A stretch of DNA of 64,000 bases from Amoebidium appalachense (GCA_963693365.1 CAVNZM010000017.1:3658001-3722000); one strand, 5' to 3'. Positions 34,806 through 47,848 are shown, counted from the stretch's first letter. The notes: generated by a model from the letters alone, not told the origin. Numbers and translations: made by a program.

Positions 34806-36362
34806 CTGCAGGGCAAGAAGCGGTCAGCCCTGTGCAACAGGCTCGACGAGTTGGCCTCGACCTCCCCTGTGATCCAACTCACTCCCTCTTTCCCGACGGT
34901 GCCTTTTCCTCACAAACGCATCTTTTCCAGTGATGTCATCTCCACACAAACACACTTCCACTATCGTGATAAAATCTTAGCACAAACACAACATGCTCCC
35001 CCACACCTCCCCACAGGCCTCACCCAGCCCTTTGTGCTGTGCAGGCGTGTCATCCACACAGGTGGTGGTGGCCTGTTTGTCTCCTGGCCGGCTGTCGGCC
35101 GCTTTATATCATCTTCTGGCATGTTTCCTTTAATATGTGCAATCGCCCCCCGTGACCTTCTGCAATGGGTAAGCAGGCTGCTTGGCCGCAAAGTTGGCGT
35201 GTGGCCTACTCGGGGTACAGGGCAGCAACCACGGTGGCTGCCACACTGGGCTTGCACCAAAGCACCGGGTATGGTTGTGAGACGAGGTTGCTTGGCTGGC
35301 GCCAGAGAGAGAGTCTACGCACAAGGCCTAGGGGTGCAGTCCACAGTGTACTGCACAGCAAGGCGTTAGCAGTTGGCGCTATTATCTTCACCTGTCCTCT
35401 TCACGGACAATCATGTTCGAGAATGATTCCTGCTGATGTTCGAGGCTGTCCGAAGAGAGCTCGCAAGGCAGCCTCACAAACTGTTTCACACGCACCAAGA
35501 AATCCAAGAAACGTGATGCACATACAGCCAATCACATCGTGGCAAAGTGAGCCACATAAGGGTTGGAACACACCGGCAATGACAGGCTGCATCCACGGCC
35601 CTCTGAAAAAAAGAGGGCCGTGTTGCATCTCCAACAATGTTTGTAAACAAATCTTGTTAGAAGCCTTTTGTGCGCTATGTGTGTGTCTGTGTTGGTTGTG
35701 GTGAGTATTTGGGTGTGCGTCGGTGTTGATGTAGGTGTCTTTTTTTTTATTTAAAAAAACATTTTTTTGTCGGGGGGGGGGGGGGGGGGGGGGGAGGAGG
35801 GGGGGGGAGGGGGGGCCACTTGAGAATTATTGTACACCCCGTTTTCTTTATCAGGACTCCCGAGGTTTAGTGCTTGCAGAACCGGAACTGAGACATAGAC
35901 CATAACTACAGTAGCGGAAGTAGCTGACGATGGTGGTGGGCTGATGATGGTGGTGGGCCTGTTCTGATTTCGTCAGCATCATAACGTCTAGTTTGTTTGT
36001 TGCTCACGAGGGGTGTGCCTGTGCTTAGAGAGAACTGCCTTATTGTCACTCCATCAGGTCTGCGGAAAAGTGAAGTCGTACCAGTCTGGCCACCTATCAG
36101 CCAGATCTCCTCTGTGGTAAAACACACACAGCCACACTGCCCAATAGGGTTATATTTATTACTTACTCCCGCGCCTCGACCACCCTCCTACCGTTCACCG
36201 GCGACAAGTGGCCCCTTGCCACGCTGTCGGCAGCAACACCAGCTGACAGTCGAGTATTTCGCTGCGCAGCTACGGTACCTGCACGCCTGACCCAGACCAA
36301 AACAGTCAAGGCAAAGGGCGTGGCAGTGCAGCTGGCCCAGGGAGGCCCAGGCAGGGGCCACC
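34806..36362. other. Intergenic stretch between divergent genes
   Basis: No reading frame here has family resemblance. It contains the hairpin at 35594-35622, a poly(G) block near 35774-35815, and the 5' flanks of the membrane-protein gene (minus) and dolichol kinase (plus). Confidence 0.55.
35594..35622. other. Perfect 11-bp hairpin
   Basis: CACGGCCCTCT (35594-35604) and AGAGGGCCGTG (35612-35622) are exact inverted repeats around a 7-base loop, gaaaaaa. It is followed by ttgcat rather than a T run. It may be a structured RNA or a chance palindrome; nothing nearby decides. Confidence 0.6.
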
Positions 36363-36877
36363 ATGTACGTGCTGGGGGGCCTAGTCGCCACGGACAGCGT
36401 TCTGCTGCTGCTGCCGTGTCTGGCCCTGGCCTGTCACCCACACGGCAGCCCTGCAGGTGGGCACCTGTTAGGGGTGAGTGGGATGAAGAAGGGGTCCGTG
36501 CTAACTGTGCACGTGCAGTGGCAGTGACTGCACTGCCTGCTCTGGCACTCGAGTGGGCCCACCAAAGTCCCGCACGAAGGTGAGCTTTGGCAGCAGAAAT
36601 TGGCGTGGGTGGGTGGGTGGGTGTGTAAGTGGTTGGGGGGTGGGGGGGTGGGGGGGTGGGGGGAATAACACATTTCATTTCAGGAAACAACATGCACGGG
36701 CAGGTACGGCCACTCCCGGCTATGTGCTGGGCGTGGTGTTGGTGCCCCTATGCATGCACGCCCTGGCCCTGACAGCAGAGGGTGCTGCACCAGACAGCAT
36801 GCAGGGTAGGTAGACCCACCCCCTGTGTGAACCCCCCATCTCAGAGAGACACGCGCGTGCGCGCGCGTACACACACG

Positions 36878-36935
<58 letters not shown>

Positions 36936-37530
36936 ACACACACACCAAACCGATTTACCCCCCCCCAGCCCAGCTGCTGCAGGTCTATAGCCGGGTGGCG
37001 CTGTGTCTGGCCCTGCAGAGTCTTTTGTGGGAGCTGGGCCACCGCCCTGCTGCCGTGGCTGTTGGCTTGGCCAGTGTTGTGGTCCTTCCATGGGCAGGTG
37101 GGTCATCATCAAAAAAAAAAAGGGGGCGGGGAGGGGGGGGGGGGGGGGGGGGGAGGCATCATTAATGGTGACACGGACGTGCAGGTTCAGGGCTAGGGGG
37201 TACTACAGTGCTGGGGGCCAGCGTGTGGCTGTGGGTTCTGCAGCACGTGCTTGGGGGGGTGCTTGGGGGCTGCTTCACTTCTGGGGAGGGCATGGTGCTG
37301 GCCCAGCTGCTGGCCCTGGCGGCAGGGGATGCCCTCGTGGCCACGGCAGGCCGGCTGGGGGTCTGGCTGGGGGGCATTGGCCAAGCCGGCAGCTGGGCTC
37401 TGTGGCTGCGGCCCCCCGGCTACTGCTGCAGCCTGGCTGCCATACTGGGCGTGCTAGCTGCTGGCGTGGTGCTGCAGCCCCTGCTGCTGGCCCTCTCCTA
37501 TAAGGGCCCACACCACAAGGTGCCTCCCCG

Positions 37531-37583
<53 letters not shown>

Positions 37584-38258
37584 GGGGGGGAAGGGGTGGT
37601 TGCTGACATTTTGGCAGGCACTGAGCCACTGCTTCACGCTGTGCCTGCTGCTGCTGGCTGGGGGCCTGCTGCTGCCGTGGGCCTGGGGCGTGGGGGGCAT
37701 GCAGCCTGTGGTGTGGCTGGTGGCCTATGTGGCTGCAGACAGCACCAGGCCACTGCTGCTGGCCTATTGGGGCCTGGCTGTGGGTGCCGCCGTGGCTGCA
37801 GCTGCTTTGGATCTGGGCGGTCTGTCAAAGGTGGGGGGTTGAGGGAGGGAGGGAGGGGGGGAGGGGGGCGGGAGGGAACTGACAGGGGGGGAGTGCAGGT
37901 GCGGCAGACTGTGCGGCGCAAGTACTACCACGTGCTTGCCGTGCTGCTGTTTGGGCCGGCCATAGCCCTGGACCTGCAGTTCATGGCCCTGGCCTTTGCC
38001 GGCGCCCTGGCCCTGTTTGTGGCGGCTGAGTACTACTGTGCCATGGACGTGGCCCCACTGGGCCTAGCGCTCAGGGTACGTGCCTGGCATGCAGGAGGGG
38101 TGCTGGGTGCTGGGTGCTGGGGCTGAGGGGTGGTGCAGGGGTTCATGGCACAGTATGTGGACCACAGGGACACGGGGCCAATCGTCATGGCCCACAGCTA
38201 TCTGCTGCTGGGCTGTGCCCTGCCCGTCTGGCTGCACGTACTGCTGCCACGTGCGTGC

Positions 38259-38294
<36 letters not shown>

Positions 38295-39031
38295 CCCGCC
38301 CGGAGCAACACTCGATTCTCCCCTGCAGAAGGAACAGGCGAGGAGTGGCACACTACAATACCGGGATATTCCGGATATATGCCGGAAACAGCCCACAGTT
38401 CTTAAATTCCATTTGCGAATTACGACATGGCATTTTTGGGTGATGCCTCACATATCTGCATCTCCTGAAGTTCCACTTGCCAAGCATTTAAAGGGGGTTT
38501 CTTTTAGGCCGATTAATTGTCCCCATTTCAGCACATCCGGGTCAAGCCATGTACTTAGCATATAAATCTCAATATGAACATGCAATCTTCTTCCAAACGC
38601 TTTATTATTATTCTTCCCTTCTTTATTTCTTTTTTTCCTCTTTTCTTTTTCTTTTTTGTAATATTAAATCGCCTCTGTAACTTGCTGGCGGCAAGACGAT
38701 GGTGCGCAGCTGATGCGCACGCCAATCATATAGCTAGAATCACCTCTGACCCGACCTGGCCCGAAAAGCTAAAAGAAACCCCGTTTAATTGTACGATCAA
38801 ATCTGCAATGATTCATGAAGTAACTGTGGTTCTTTGCTGCTTATATGATCCAGCCATATATTTACCCCCCCTCCCCTCCCCGCAGGACTGGAGCAGGCCA
38901 CGGCGTGCCAGCGGGTGGCACCATATGCCGGGCTGGTGGCCCTGGGCATAGGCGACACCTTTGCATCAGTAGTGGGCTCACGCTACGGCCGCCGTAGATG
39001 GCACAGCGCCACATCGTACGTGTGGCCTGGC

Positions 39032-39063
<32 letters not shown>

Positions 39064-39435
39064 GGGGGGGGAGGGGGGGGGGGAGGAGGAGGGGAGGGGG
39101 CTGACTGGGTGGCTGCAGCAAGACAATCGAGGGCACGTTGGCGGCTGCTGGGTCCCAGCTGGCATTGGGCCTGCTGCTGCTGGCCACCACAAGCACAGGC
39201 CCAGTGCACTGGCACACCCTGCTGAGGTGTGTGTGCATGCTGGCCCACATACCCGCACCCCCCGGCCCTGAAGAACTTATTGATGACATGGGGCAGGGAG
39301 GGCGGGATGCTGGGCATTGCGGTGCTGCACGGCAGCATGGTGGAGGCCTGCACGGACCACAACGACAACCTGGTCCTGCCTATGACCACACAGGCAATGT
39401 GCCTGCTGCTGGCCAGGTGGGACCCGAGGCCTTAG
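36363..39435 (+). CDS. DOLK: Dolichol kinase
   Basis: It phosphorylates dolichol with CTP in the endoplasmic reticulum membrane, supplying the lipid carrier for N-glycosylation. Eleven exons join in phase: 36363-36456, 36519-36579, 36684-36805, 36969-37097, 37209-37519, 37618-37830, 37899-38075, 38139-38250, 38886-39015, 39119-39226 and 39297-39435 (TAG). The protein is almost wholly hydrophobic, with many membrane spans. The conserved C-terminal half is clear: VRRKYYHVLAVLLFGPAIALD, YVDHRDTGPIVMAHSYLLLG, the CTP-site region APYAGLVALGIGDTFASVVGS, SKTIEGTLAAAGSQLALG and MVEACTDHNDNLVLPM. The start ATG is preceded by gccacc. Length is similar to known dolichol kinases. Introns carry poly(G) on the sense strand, except the 635-bp intron after 38250, which carries poly(C). 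Confidence 0.95.
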
Positions 39436-40416
39436 GCTACGCGGCACAGGTGGTCTGGCCAGCAAGAGGGGTGGCGTGTACAGTGATGTGTACAGTAGAA
39501 GTGTGTGTATAGTTGTGATATGCCGTGTACATACGTAGCCCACAGGGGCATCCACATGTATTCCAGACTGCAATAAAACCAGCTGATGGAAATCTCTACG
39601 TAGGCCATTGTAGTGAAGGGGACGGGTGAAACCGGGCTCCCAGGGGAAGGGGGGGGGGGGGGGGGGGGGGGGGGGATGCTGATGGTACGTGGCACATTGG
39701 GATGCAATGGTGGTCATTCATTCATGCCGGGTGGGGTGGCAGCCAGCCCGTGGCGCACCCCCATTCGTGCCGTGCCTCTCACTGGGTTGCCCCCTCCTCC
39801 CCCTTGCCTGCCCTCTCTCGCTTGCCCTTGGGCCCCTGCCGCCCACGTTTGCCTGTGCCTGCAACGTTGAGTCAGCACGCAGGCACACACACATATGCCG
39901 GGCAAATGTGTGTGAAGGCATGTGCACGCAAATAGGTACCACGATAATCAATGTGTGGGTAGTGTACAGGCAAAAACTCCTTCATCTGTGCCAGCTCCAC
40001 GCATGCTGCACCATATCGTTCACACACCTAACCTCCTTTACCCACTCTTGTGTCCTACACGACAGTGACCCCATAGGCCTCACACATTATGCCGTGGTTG
40101 TGTTGCCGTGTCTGTTACCTTCCCCTTAGCCTTTGGCCACCATGACCCCATATATACACACTTGCGCTGCACACACGTCTTTCCAACTCACTATACCCGA
40201 CAGCACCCTTCACCGTCATTGACTTCCTTATCAACAGGCTGGCTTTATCCTCGCTGCCATTTGCTTTTTGCTGCTTCCCCATCTCCCCCCCCCCCCCCTC
40301 CCCCCTCCCCAATCCCCCCATCCCCCCCCCCCCCCCCCCCCCCCCCAACACACCCGAGAAGAGAAAGAAACAGGTAGTAAATCACACCCGAGAAGAAAAA
40401 GAAACAGGTAGTACAT
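39436..40416. other. Intergenic region between convergent genes
   Basis: It contains poly(G) near 39648-39675, poly(C) near 40285-40346 and two copies of acacccgagaag(a)aaagaaacaggtagta just before the MITE. No gene was recognised. Confidence 0.6.
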
Positions 40417-40576
40417 CAGGGATGAGTCGGGTCGGTCGTCCCGACCCGGGACCGACCGGTCGTCGGGTCGGACGGTCGACCCAACCTTGGCCAAATATTC
40501 TATGACCGACCGTTCCCGACCCGACCAGATTCGTGACCGACCCGACCCGACCCGTAAAGCTTTTGACTCATCCCTG
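40417..40576. mobile_element. hAT-type MITE, 160 bp
   Basis: Perfect 12-bp terminal inverted repeats (CAGGGATGAGTC at 40417-40428, GACTCATCCCTG at 40565-40576) are flanked by an exact 8-bp duplication TAGTACAT (40409-40416 and 40577-40584). An 8-bp duplication and termini starting CAGGG are hallmarks of hAT transposons. The interior is made of GGGTCGG/CCGACCC-type subterminal repeats and codes for nothing. It lies just beyond the stop codon of the RPP25-like gene. Confidence 0.92.
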
Positions 40577-40612
40577 TAGTACATGCAGAGGCCGCACACA
40601 CACAGCCACCCT

Positions 40613-41998
40613 CTAGGCCCACATACCTTGTGCCTTTTGCCTGTCTGTGTCTGCTACGGGGGGCAGGGCACATGCAGCCGAGGCCAGCCAGGCCGGGGCT
40701 GCATCCACAGCCTCCTGGTCCGGTGCCAGCACGATGCTGACCAGCGGAACATGCCGCTCCACCTTCAGCCTGCTCAACCTCTCAGTCCCCTTTGCTGCAC
40801 TCCCCAAGCCCCTTGCCCCTTGCCTCTCCCCTCTCCCCGCCCCCCCCCTCCCCCCCCCCTCCCCCCCCCCCCCCCCCCCCCCCCAAAAAAAGAAAAGAAA
40901 AAGAAAAGAAAAAGATAAAAGAAAGCCCAACCCACAACCCTCAAACAGGCACTCATGTTCCAGACATAGCCACGAAACAAGCACATCCAGTCCCCACCTT
41001 CTGGCCAGCAGACTACCCCCCGGTCTTCATTCCCCTGCCTCTCACCACCAGCAATACAACCATTCAACGAAACCTCCAGAATGCCAACCCCCCCCCCCCC
41101 CCCCCTCCCCCCCCCCCCCCCTCACCATCACCACCACCACCACCATCACACGGCCATGCCGATGCCCAAGCCCATGCCCACGCACGAGCACGTGCACAAG
41201 CAAGCACGCGCACACACGTACGTGTCAAGGCCGTCCATCTTGGGCACAAACAGGTCGCTAGTGGTCTGGTAGGCTATGCTGGTGCGCTGGGCCAGGCCCG
41301 GCCGTTTGCGTTTGATTATTTCGGCCACAGTCACGGTCTTGCCCACCTGCTTGCCTGCCCCCCACACCACAAGCGCCTGTCCCCCCGATTCCTGCAGGCC
41401 CCCGTCAGCCCACCCCTCTGTGCACAGCACACGCAGTGAAACATGTCCTGCCTGAGAGGGCCAGGCACAGACCACTCTGCAGCCCAAGCTACCCTGGACC
41501 TTGCAAGCTACTTGCGCATGATGCCCTTCGGAATCACTCAAGCACCGCAGATGCTAACGAGCACACTGAAACATGTACACGACACACGAGCGCCCAAAAG
41601 CCAGCAAACACATGCACACATTCGTGCACTCACAAAAACAAACCAACACGCACACAGAGAAAGCAGCAGCCAGGTAAACACAGGCAGGCACGCATCAACG
41701 CACACACACACACACACACACACGAAACAGCCAGTGCAAGCAACACACGCACACGTACTGCACACGACACTCAACCGTTAACACGCACGAATGCATGCAT
41801 CACGCCAGCATGCACACACAAACGTCAACCCCACGCACGCAAGCACACAGGAACGAGGCACACACACGCACGCACCTCCAGCCAGCGCAGACCATAAGCT
41901 ACAAGGGTGCGTATGACTCCATGCTGCGTCACGCGCAGCTCCCCGTCCTTGCGCGGAGGGTCGGGGGGCTCCCCCGGCACCTTGTCGTAGTGCTCCAT
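40613..41998 (-). CDS. RPP25L: RPP25-like Alba-domain subunit of RNase P/MRP
   Basis: A predicted RNA-binding subunit of ribonuclease P/MRP, which process tRNA and rRNA precursors. Three exons join in phase: 41998-41876 (MEHYDKVPGEPPD...), 41391-41222 and 40769-40613, giving about 149 residues, close to human RPP25L. The start MEHY is shared with RPP25L. The Alba fold is recognisable: ELRVTQHGVIRTLVAYGLRWLE, then ALVVWGAGKQVGKTVTVAEI with the conserved KTVT lysine, IIKRKRPGLAQRTSIAYQT, and after the splice GLDTLKVERHVPLVSIVLA. The last frame stops at TAG 40615-40613. A donor-like GTATGT at 40626 could instead splice into the adjacent MITE, but the simple stop is preferred. Confidence 0.93.
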
Positions 41999-43167
41999 CC
42001 CTGCGCGTGCGTGTGCGCGTACAGCGTGTGCATGTGCGCGTATAGCGCTGCTTTGAGAAGTAACCGCGCGCCACACTTGGGGGTGAGTCGTAGCTTGTGT
42101 GGCACCTGCAAGACTAGGCCCCTGCACTGTCGGCTGGCTCCGGGAAGATGGCGGTAGCCGGCACGTACACCCGAGGTTTCCGCGATTACCGTGGAAAAAG
42201 CTGCCTAGCGGGGTGCCTTCGTTATGAAAAGAGGCTATTATTCCACCATAGCCTACACACAAGCAATATAGCAGTGAAGTGTAACCTTTACGTAAACTTG
42301 CGTATACTCGGCCTAGGCTGTAAATACTTTCTTTCTCTAGCTGGCACGTCTTGGCTTTGGCCTCTATAGCCGACCAACGTACGTACGAACGAGTTCACTG
42401 TGGTAGCCAGTGGGTGCTCGGTGACGCCTCAACTACATAGAAGATTTAGAACTTTTAAATATATAAGCCACCTTAAGTTAGGTTCTTGCCGTTGCCTTTT
42501 TGTGCCTGCCATACAACACACAACCCACTAGCAGTGTGTGCACACCACACAGCACCCCTGGGCCAGAGCTTAGAAGGTGTTGGTGAGGCAGGGAGGGCCT
42601 CTGGGCAGCAACCAAGATGCCGCTGACCGACTCAGGTGCGTGCCTGTGGCCCTGGGGTACGGGGTATTTAGTTAAGGTCTTGCGCTTTGTGTGCAAGCAC
42701 CCTGTAAACATCTAGTTTCGTGCTTGGCTGAATGAGCTTACAAACTGAGGGCATGCCTCCGACCGTAGGTGTAAATTGTGTCATATTTGCAGCACTTGTG
42801 TTTTTGCTGGTGTACACCCGCACCTGTGTTGCGTGTGTGTTTACGTGTGTGTTTCTTGTTAATTGTTTCTGCGGTTGTGCTGTGTGCTTGTGCCCAAGCA
42901 TCATCGTGCAAGGATAAGTCAAAACCTCGAACGGCGGCATCCAGATCTTTCCTTTTGTTTTCGCTCATGGATCCTTTTCTGGGCAAAGTGAGGCGACTCT
43001 GTATTGACACTTGTGCAGTGGCGTGCTCGTGTACTCCTTGATGTGGCTTTGTATCCTCTCTGTTATCTCCCCTTGTATGTGTACCTGTGCCTGTATTCAA
43101 CGCCTCGACACCTTGGTAGCACTGGGCCAAGGACACTTCCCACAACACTTAAATTGAACGGGAAGCC
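41999..43167. other. Divergent intergenic region
   Basis: Shared upstream region of the RPP25-like (minus) and UBAC2-like (plus) genes, about 1.2 kb. No exon or clear TATA element was recognised. Confidence 0.55.
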
Positions 43168-45032
43168 ATGGGAATGGGTATGTTGAACATCGACTATTTT
43201 GTTTTTCGGAGGGGTGCTGACTTGCAGCCACAGAGGGTGCGCCAGTATTGCGGTTAGTGCTGGGGGCTGTGGTGGTGGCCTCAGCCTTTGGGCTCTACAC
43301 TAAGACCCGCCTGGGCCTGGATGCGGACGTGCTGGCTGGCAGGAGGGTGCGTGCTTGCCTTGGTCGACAGGGTGTGAGGGTTTTGGTTGTTTGGGGCAGG
43401 GGGGGAGAGGGGAGGGTTGGAAGGGTGCATGTGTACTGGCAGGCAGGCGGGTGGGTGCTTGCCCTTGTTGCAAAGGTGCAAGTTTTGGGTTGTTTGAGAG
43501 GGGGAGGGACGGTCGAACGGGGGGGAGGGGGGGACTACGGTAGGCGGGCCAAGGGTTGCAAATGTACTGCACATAATTCTCTGTTTCTCTGTCTGAGTTT
43601 TGTGTTCAGTGTGGGTGCTGACGGGGGCACAGGCATGGCGGCTGCTGGTGGCCGGATTCGGGTTCCAGGAGCGTCTCTACAGCCTCCTGCTGGGGGCCAG
43701 TGTGCTGCAGAGCACTAAGGTGCTGGAGAGGACGTGGGGGTCCAGAAAATATGCCGTGAGTATATGGTCAACGGGGGGGGGGGGGGTTGTGTGCTGACGA
43801 TGGCTGCAGGTGTGGGTGGTGGTTGTGACGCTGCTGGCCACACTGCTGCAGCTGCTGCTGCTGGCCTGGGGGGGGACTAATGGCACGTGGAGATATGCTG
43901 CCAGTGGCCCGTGAGTGCTCGTGCATGGCCCCGTACCTACTACATACCCTAATATTAGCATGCACATGACGGCCCTGAGCTGCACACAGAGACCTGCACC
44001 TGTGCCCTGCAGGCGTCTTTGGTCCTCTGTGCTGCATATACACACACGTTAGAGTGCCACCATGCACGTGCACCCAGGCTATGCATGCTGACGCTGCAGC
44101 AGGTATGCGCTGGTGTTTGGTGGTCTGGCCAGCATGCTGCTGGAGCTGCCCCTCAGCTCCTCCCGCCTGGTCCTGGGCTTCATGAGCCTCTCGGTCCGTA
44201 CACCCTTTCCCCCCTCCTCCTCCCCCCCCCCCCCCCCCTCCCCCCCCCCCCCCTTTCCCCCTTTCTGCCCTACTGACATCATGCACAGCTAGTGTTGGAG
44301 GATCCCCCAGCGACCAGCCTAGCTGCAGGCTGTGGGCTCCTGGCCGGCTGTCTGTGGCGCATACCGTTCCTGCCCTTCCGCCACCTGGCCCTGCCCCCAG
44401 CAATGGCTAGTGTTCTGGGGGCTGGGCCTACCGTGCACACACAGCGCCTGGCGGGGCCGGTACGTGCCCCGATACATACGGGGGAAAGGAGGGGGGGGGG
44501 ATGAGATGATGGCTAACGGCTGAGGGCCAATAGGTGGTGAGGGGCAGTTTGGGCCCACCAAGTGCTGCGGCAATACGTGCAGGCAGCCACCATGCAAGGC
44601 CCAGGCAAGGTGGGTGGACTTTGGGGGGGGGGGGGGTTGAATGTGCCGTGTAGTACGAAGCACCGTGTATGACGGACAACACAGTGCAGAGTAGAATTGA
44701 GTGCATGGACACGAAGTGTGTGCACAAGGGAGGGTTTTATGTGTGCTGCGATATGGGGTGGCTGTGTGTGTGCCTTTACAGGCGAGGACAGGGGGATGTA
44801 CACGTGTGTTGTTTCCTTTGCCTGCCATATGGTTTGTTGGGTTATCTTGGGTGCTGATGCCTTGCACGGTGCAGCGCCCACATTGGAGGCACCCGCAGAC
44901 ACGTTCCGGGCCGACCCTGAGGCCGTGGCATCCCTGATGGCTCTGGGCTTCCCTGAGGCTGCCGTGGTGGCGGCCCTGCGCAGGACAAACAACAACACAC
45001 AGCTGGCTAGCAACCTGCTGCTGGACTCGTAG
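43168..45032 (+). CDS. UBAC2: UBAC2-like protein (rhomboid-like membrane domain plus UBA)
   Basis: UBAC2 is an ER membrane pseudoprotease of rhomboid fold with a C-terminal ubiquitin-associated domain, linked to ER-associated degradation and lipid-droplet control. Exons: a 10-nt first exon 43168-43177 (MGM+G), 43228-~43350, 43610-43755, 43810-43910, 44103-44193, 44289-44459, ~44534-44609 and 44875-45032 (TAG). Conserved features are AWRLLVAGFGFQERLYSLLL followed by LERTWGSRKYA (as in family 'FERRYGSRKFA'), several membrane spans, and the UBA helix bundle VASLMALGFPEAAVVAALRR with NNTQLASNLLLDS at the end. The donor after exon 2 is ambiguous: only GTGCTT at 43351 keeps the frame. The gene is shorter than human UBAC2 in the linker before the UBA. 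Confidence 0.92.
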
Positions 45033-45309
45033 GATGCACAGGGCATAGGGTGGTGGGGTGTGGGGTGCTTGCATGCGGGCAGGCAGTAGGCACACACGTG
45101 TCTGGGTGGTGGCGTCTTGCACATGCACGGATAGTGGGCCAAGCAGTGTTGAATGAATGGGACATGGTAGGGCCAGGACCAGATTAGTGGGCCCAGTGTG
45201 TTGAATGACGTGATTGTTTATTTATAGTGTTATATAAAGAGACCAGCTAATAGACTATGCTCCTTCGGCCCTTCACGGTGCCGGGGTCATGCCCCATACA
45301 TGCGACATA

Positions 45310-45635
45310 TCATACGTGCATTTCACATGGTGTCAAGCCTTCGTGCATCCCCATCCCACCCGTGCATGCCCCGTGCAGGGGTGCCACGGCCCCACCCAGG
45401 CAGCCACTAACCCTAGGCCCCATTCTCTGTGTCTGCTGCCGCTGCCCCACAAGCCTGCCCCATCGTGTCAGCAATCTGCTACTTGCAATCTCCACCCACC
45501 AACCCTCGCACATGTACTGCAGACACAAACATACACACGAACACACACACACGCACCCACACACATACGCGCACAGAGGGACACAGGAGGTGCACACACA
45601 CGGACCCACACATCCCCACACACACACACACACCT

Positions 45636-45671
<36 letters not shown>

Positions 45672-46311
45672 CAACACACACACACACACACACCTCTATA
45701 CACTCGCGCACGCACACAAACACCTCCATACACATGTGCACACGCTTGTGTGCACGCGCACGAACGCACGCACGCACGTACGTACGACTGCACACACACA
45801 CACACACACCTGCTTGGTCTTCATCGACCTCAGTACCACCTCCTCCTTCAAACCTGCTGCTCTCACAGCCCCCAGCAGCCACTGGCCATCCATCCTCCCG
45901 TCACACCCCACTGGCTGGCCTGCCCTAGCCAGTGCCCCAGCCAGCACCCCGTCCATGGCAACCCGCCCAGTGTCCACTCTTCTCCTCAGCTCAGCCCCCA
46001 CTTTCCCAGGCACCACGTCCAGCAGGGCCACCCACCCTTTGCTGCTCATTGACCCGGCACACACAAGGCCATCGGCAAGGGCCAGGGCTGCCTGCTGGTG
46101 GCCTGATCGAAAGGCCTGCCGACAGAACAGTGCCTGTAGCTGTATGCAGGCAGGGGGGGGGGGGGGGGGGGGGGGTTAGAATGCTTTGAACGTGTTAAGT
46201 ACGTATGCATTTGTAACCGGACGCCCAATGCAGATTGCAAAGCACACATGAAGGGTATGATAAGCAGAGCCCATCATCAGGGGTCCTGCAGCGGGCGGAG
46301 GAGGGGGGGGG

Positions 46312-46343
<32 letters not shown>

Positions 46344-46754
46344 GGGGGGGGGGGAGGGGGGGGGGGGGGAATACATGCGCACAGCAGGCACGGCACCCAC
46401 CTCCTCTGTTCTTTGGTCTGCCCCCTGCAGCAGCACCTGCAGGCCATCCACAGCCCCCCGCCTGCCTAGGGCCTCAGCCGTGTGCTGCAGCACCAGGCCA
46501 TCCACCCGGCCCTCCCCCTCCATGGCCCCACACAGCCACAGGCCCAGTGCCCCATTGCTGCTGCCCTGCACCACCTCGGCACAGGTCTTGCCCACTGGCC
46601 CTGCTCACACAGCCGGTCAATCAGAACGTCGCTGGTCCATGATTGGCTCCAAAGCCATATTTGCAATTCGAACATGACTCCTGCAACACCCACGTGCACA
46701 CAGAGACAGCCTGTAACCGAGATACACACACAGGTACGTGTGCCCACACGAACA

Positions 46755-46812
<58 letters not shown>

Positions 46813-47721
46813 CACACACATGCACACACACAAGTCCGTGTGTATTCATATCTGGCCAGCACCCATCCCCTACCTGGCATTGGTGGGTGTGCCGGGGCCA
46901 GGCCCGCAGCACATGGGCCCTGCATGGCGGCCAGCAGCAGGCGCTCAGCCCTCTTGTGGCTGCCACAGGCTCCCTCCAGCGCCACCCACACGTGCAGCAG
47001 CGTGCTGTCGGCCTCCACAATGCCCTGCGCCCATAGTCAGGGCCTACCTGCCAGCCCCCACATACACCGACCATGTGTGTACCCTAGCCCCCCAATACAC
47101 CTTATGTGCACCCTAATTAGCCCCCCAAATATACCTATCTGCACCTTAATTAGCCCCCCAAATACACCTATGTGCACCCTAATTACCCCCCCAAATACAC
47201 CTATGTGCACCCTAATTACCCCCCCAAATACACCTATGTGCACCCTAATTAGCCCCCCAAATACACCTATGTGCACCCTAATTAGCCCCCCAAATACACC
47301 TATGTGCACCCTAATTAGCCCCCCAAATACACCTATGTGCACCCTAATTACCCCCCCCAAATTAGCCCCCTACACCTATGTGCACCCTAATTAGCCCCTC
47401 AAATACACCTATGTGCACCCTAATTACCCCCCCACAATTAGCCCCCTACACCTATGTGCACCCTAATTAGCCCCCCAAATACACCTATGTGCACCCTAAT
47501 TAGCCCCCCAAATACACCTATGTGCACCCTAATTACCCCCCCAAATTAGCCCCCTACACCTATGTGCACCCTAATTACCCCCCCAAATTAGCCCCCTACA
47601 CCTATGTGCACCCTAATAACCCCCCCAAATTAGCCCCCAAGTACACACGTGTGCACCCTAATTAGCCCCCCAAATACACGTGTACATCCTAACCCCCGTT
47701 ATACCCATGTGTGCACCCTAG

Positions 47722-47762
<41 letters not shown>

Positions 47763-47803
47763 CCCCCCCCGCACCCCCTCTCCCCACCACCCCCTCCCCC
47801 CCT

Positions 47804-47848
<45 letters not shown>

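Noticed and set aside
34656-35369. 237-codon plus frame
   Set aside because: It overlaps the antisense of a phase-consistent membrane-protein exon and has no recognisable domain.
40501-40627. Alternative last exon of the RPP25-like gene inside the MITE
   Set aside because: Phase-compatible, but an in-frame stop at 40613 ends the protein simply and the length already matches the family; kept only as a testable possibility.
45257-46179. His/Thr-rich frames on the plus strand
   Set aside because: They are antisense to PPR-like exons and to (CA)n intron sequence.
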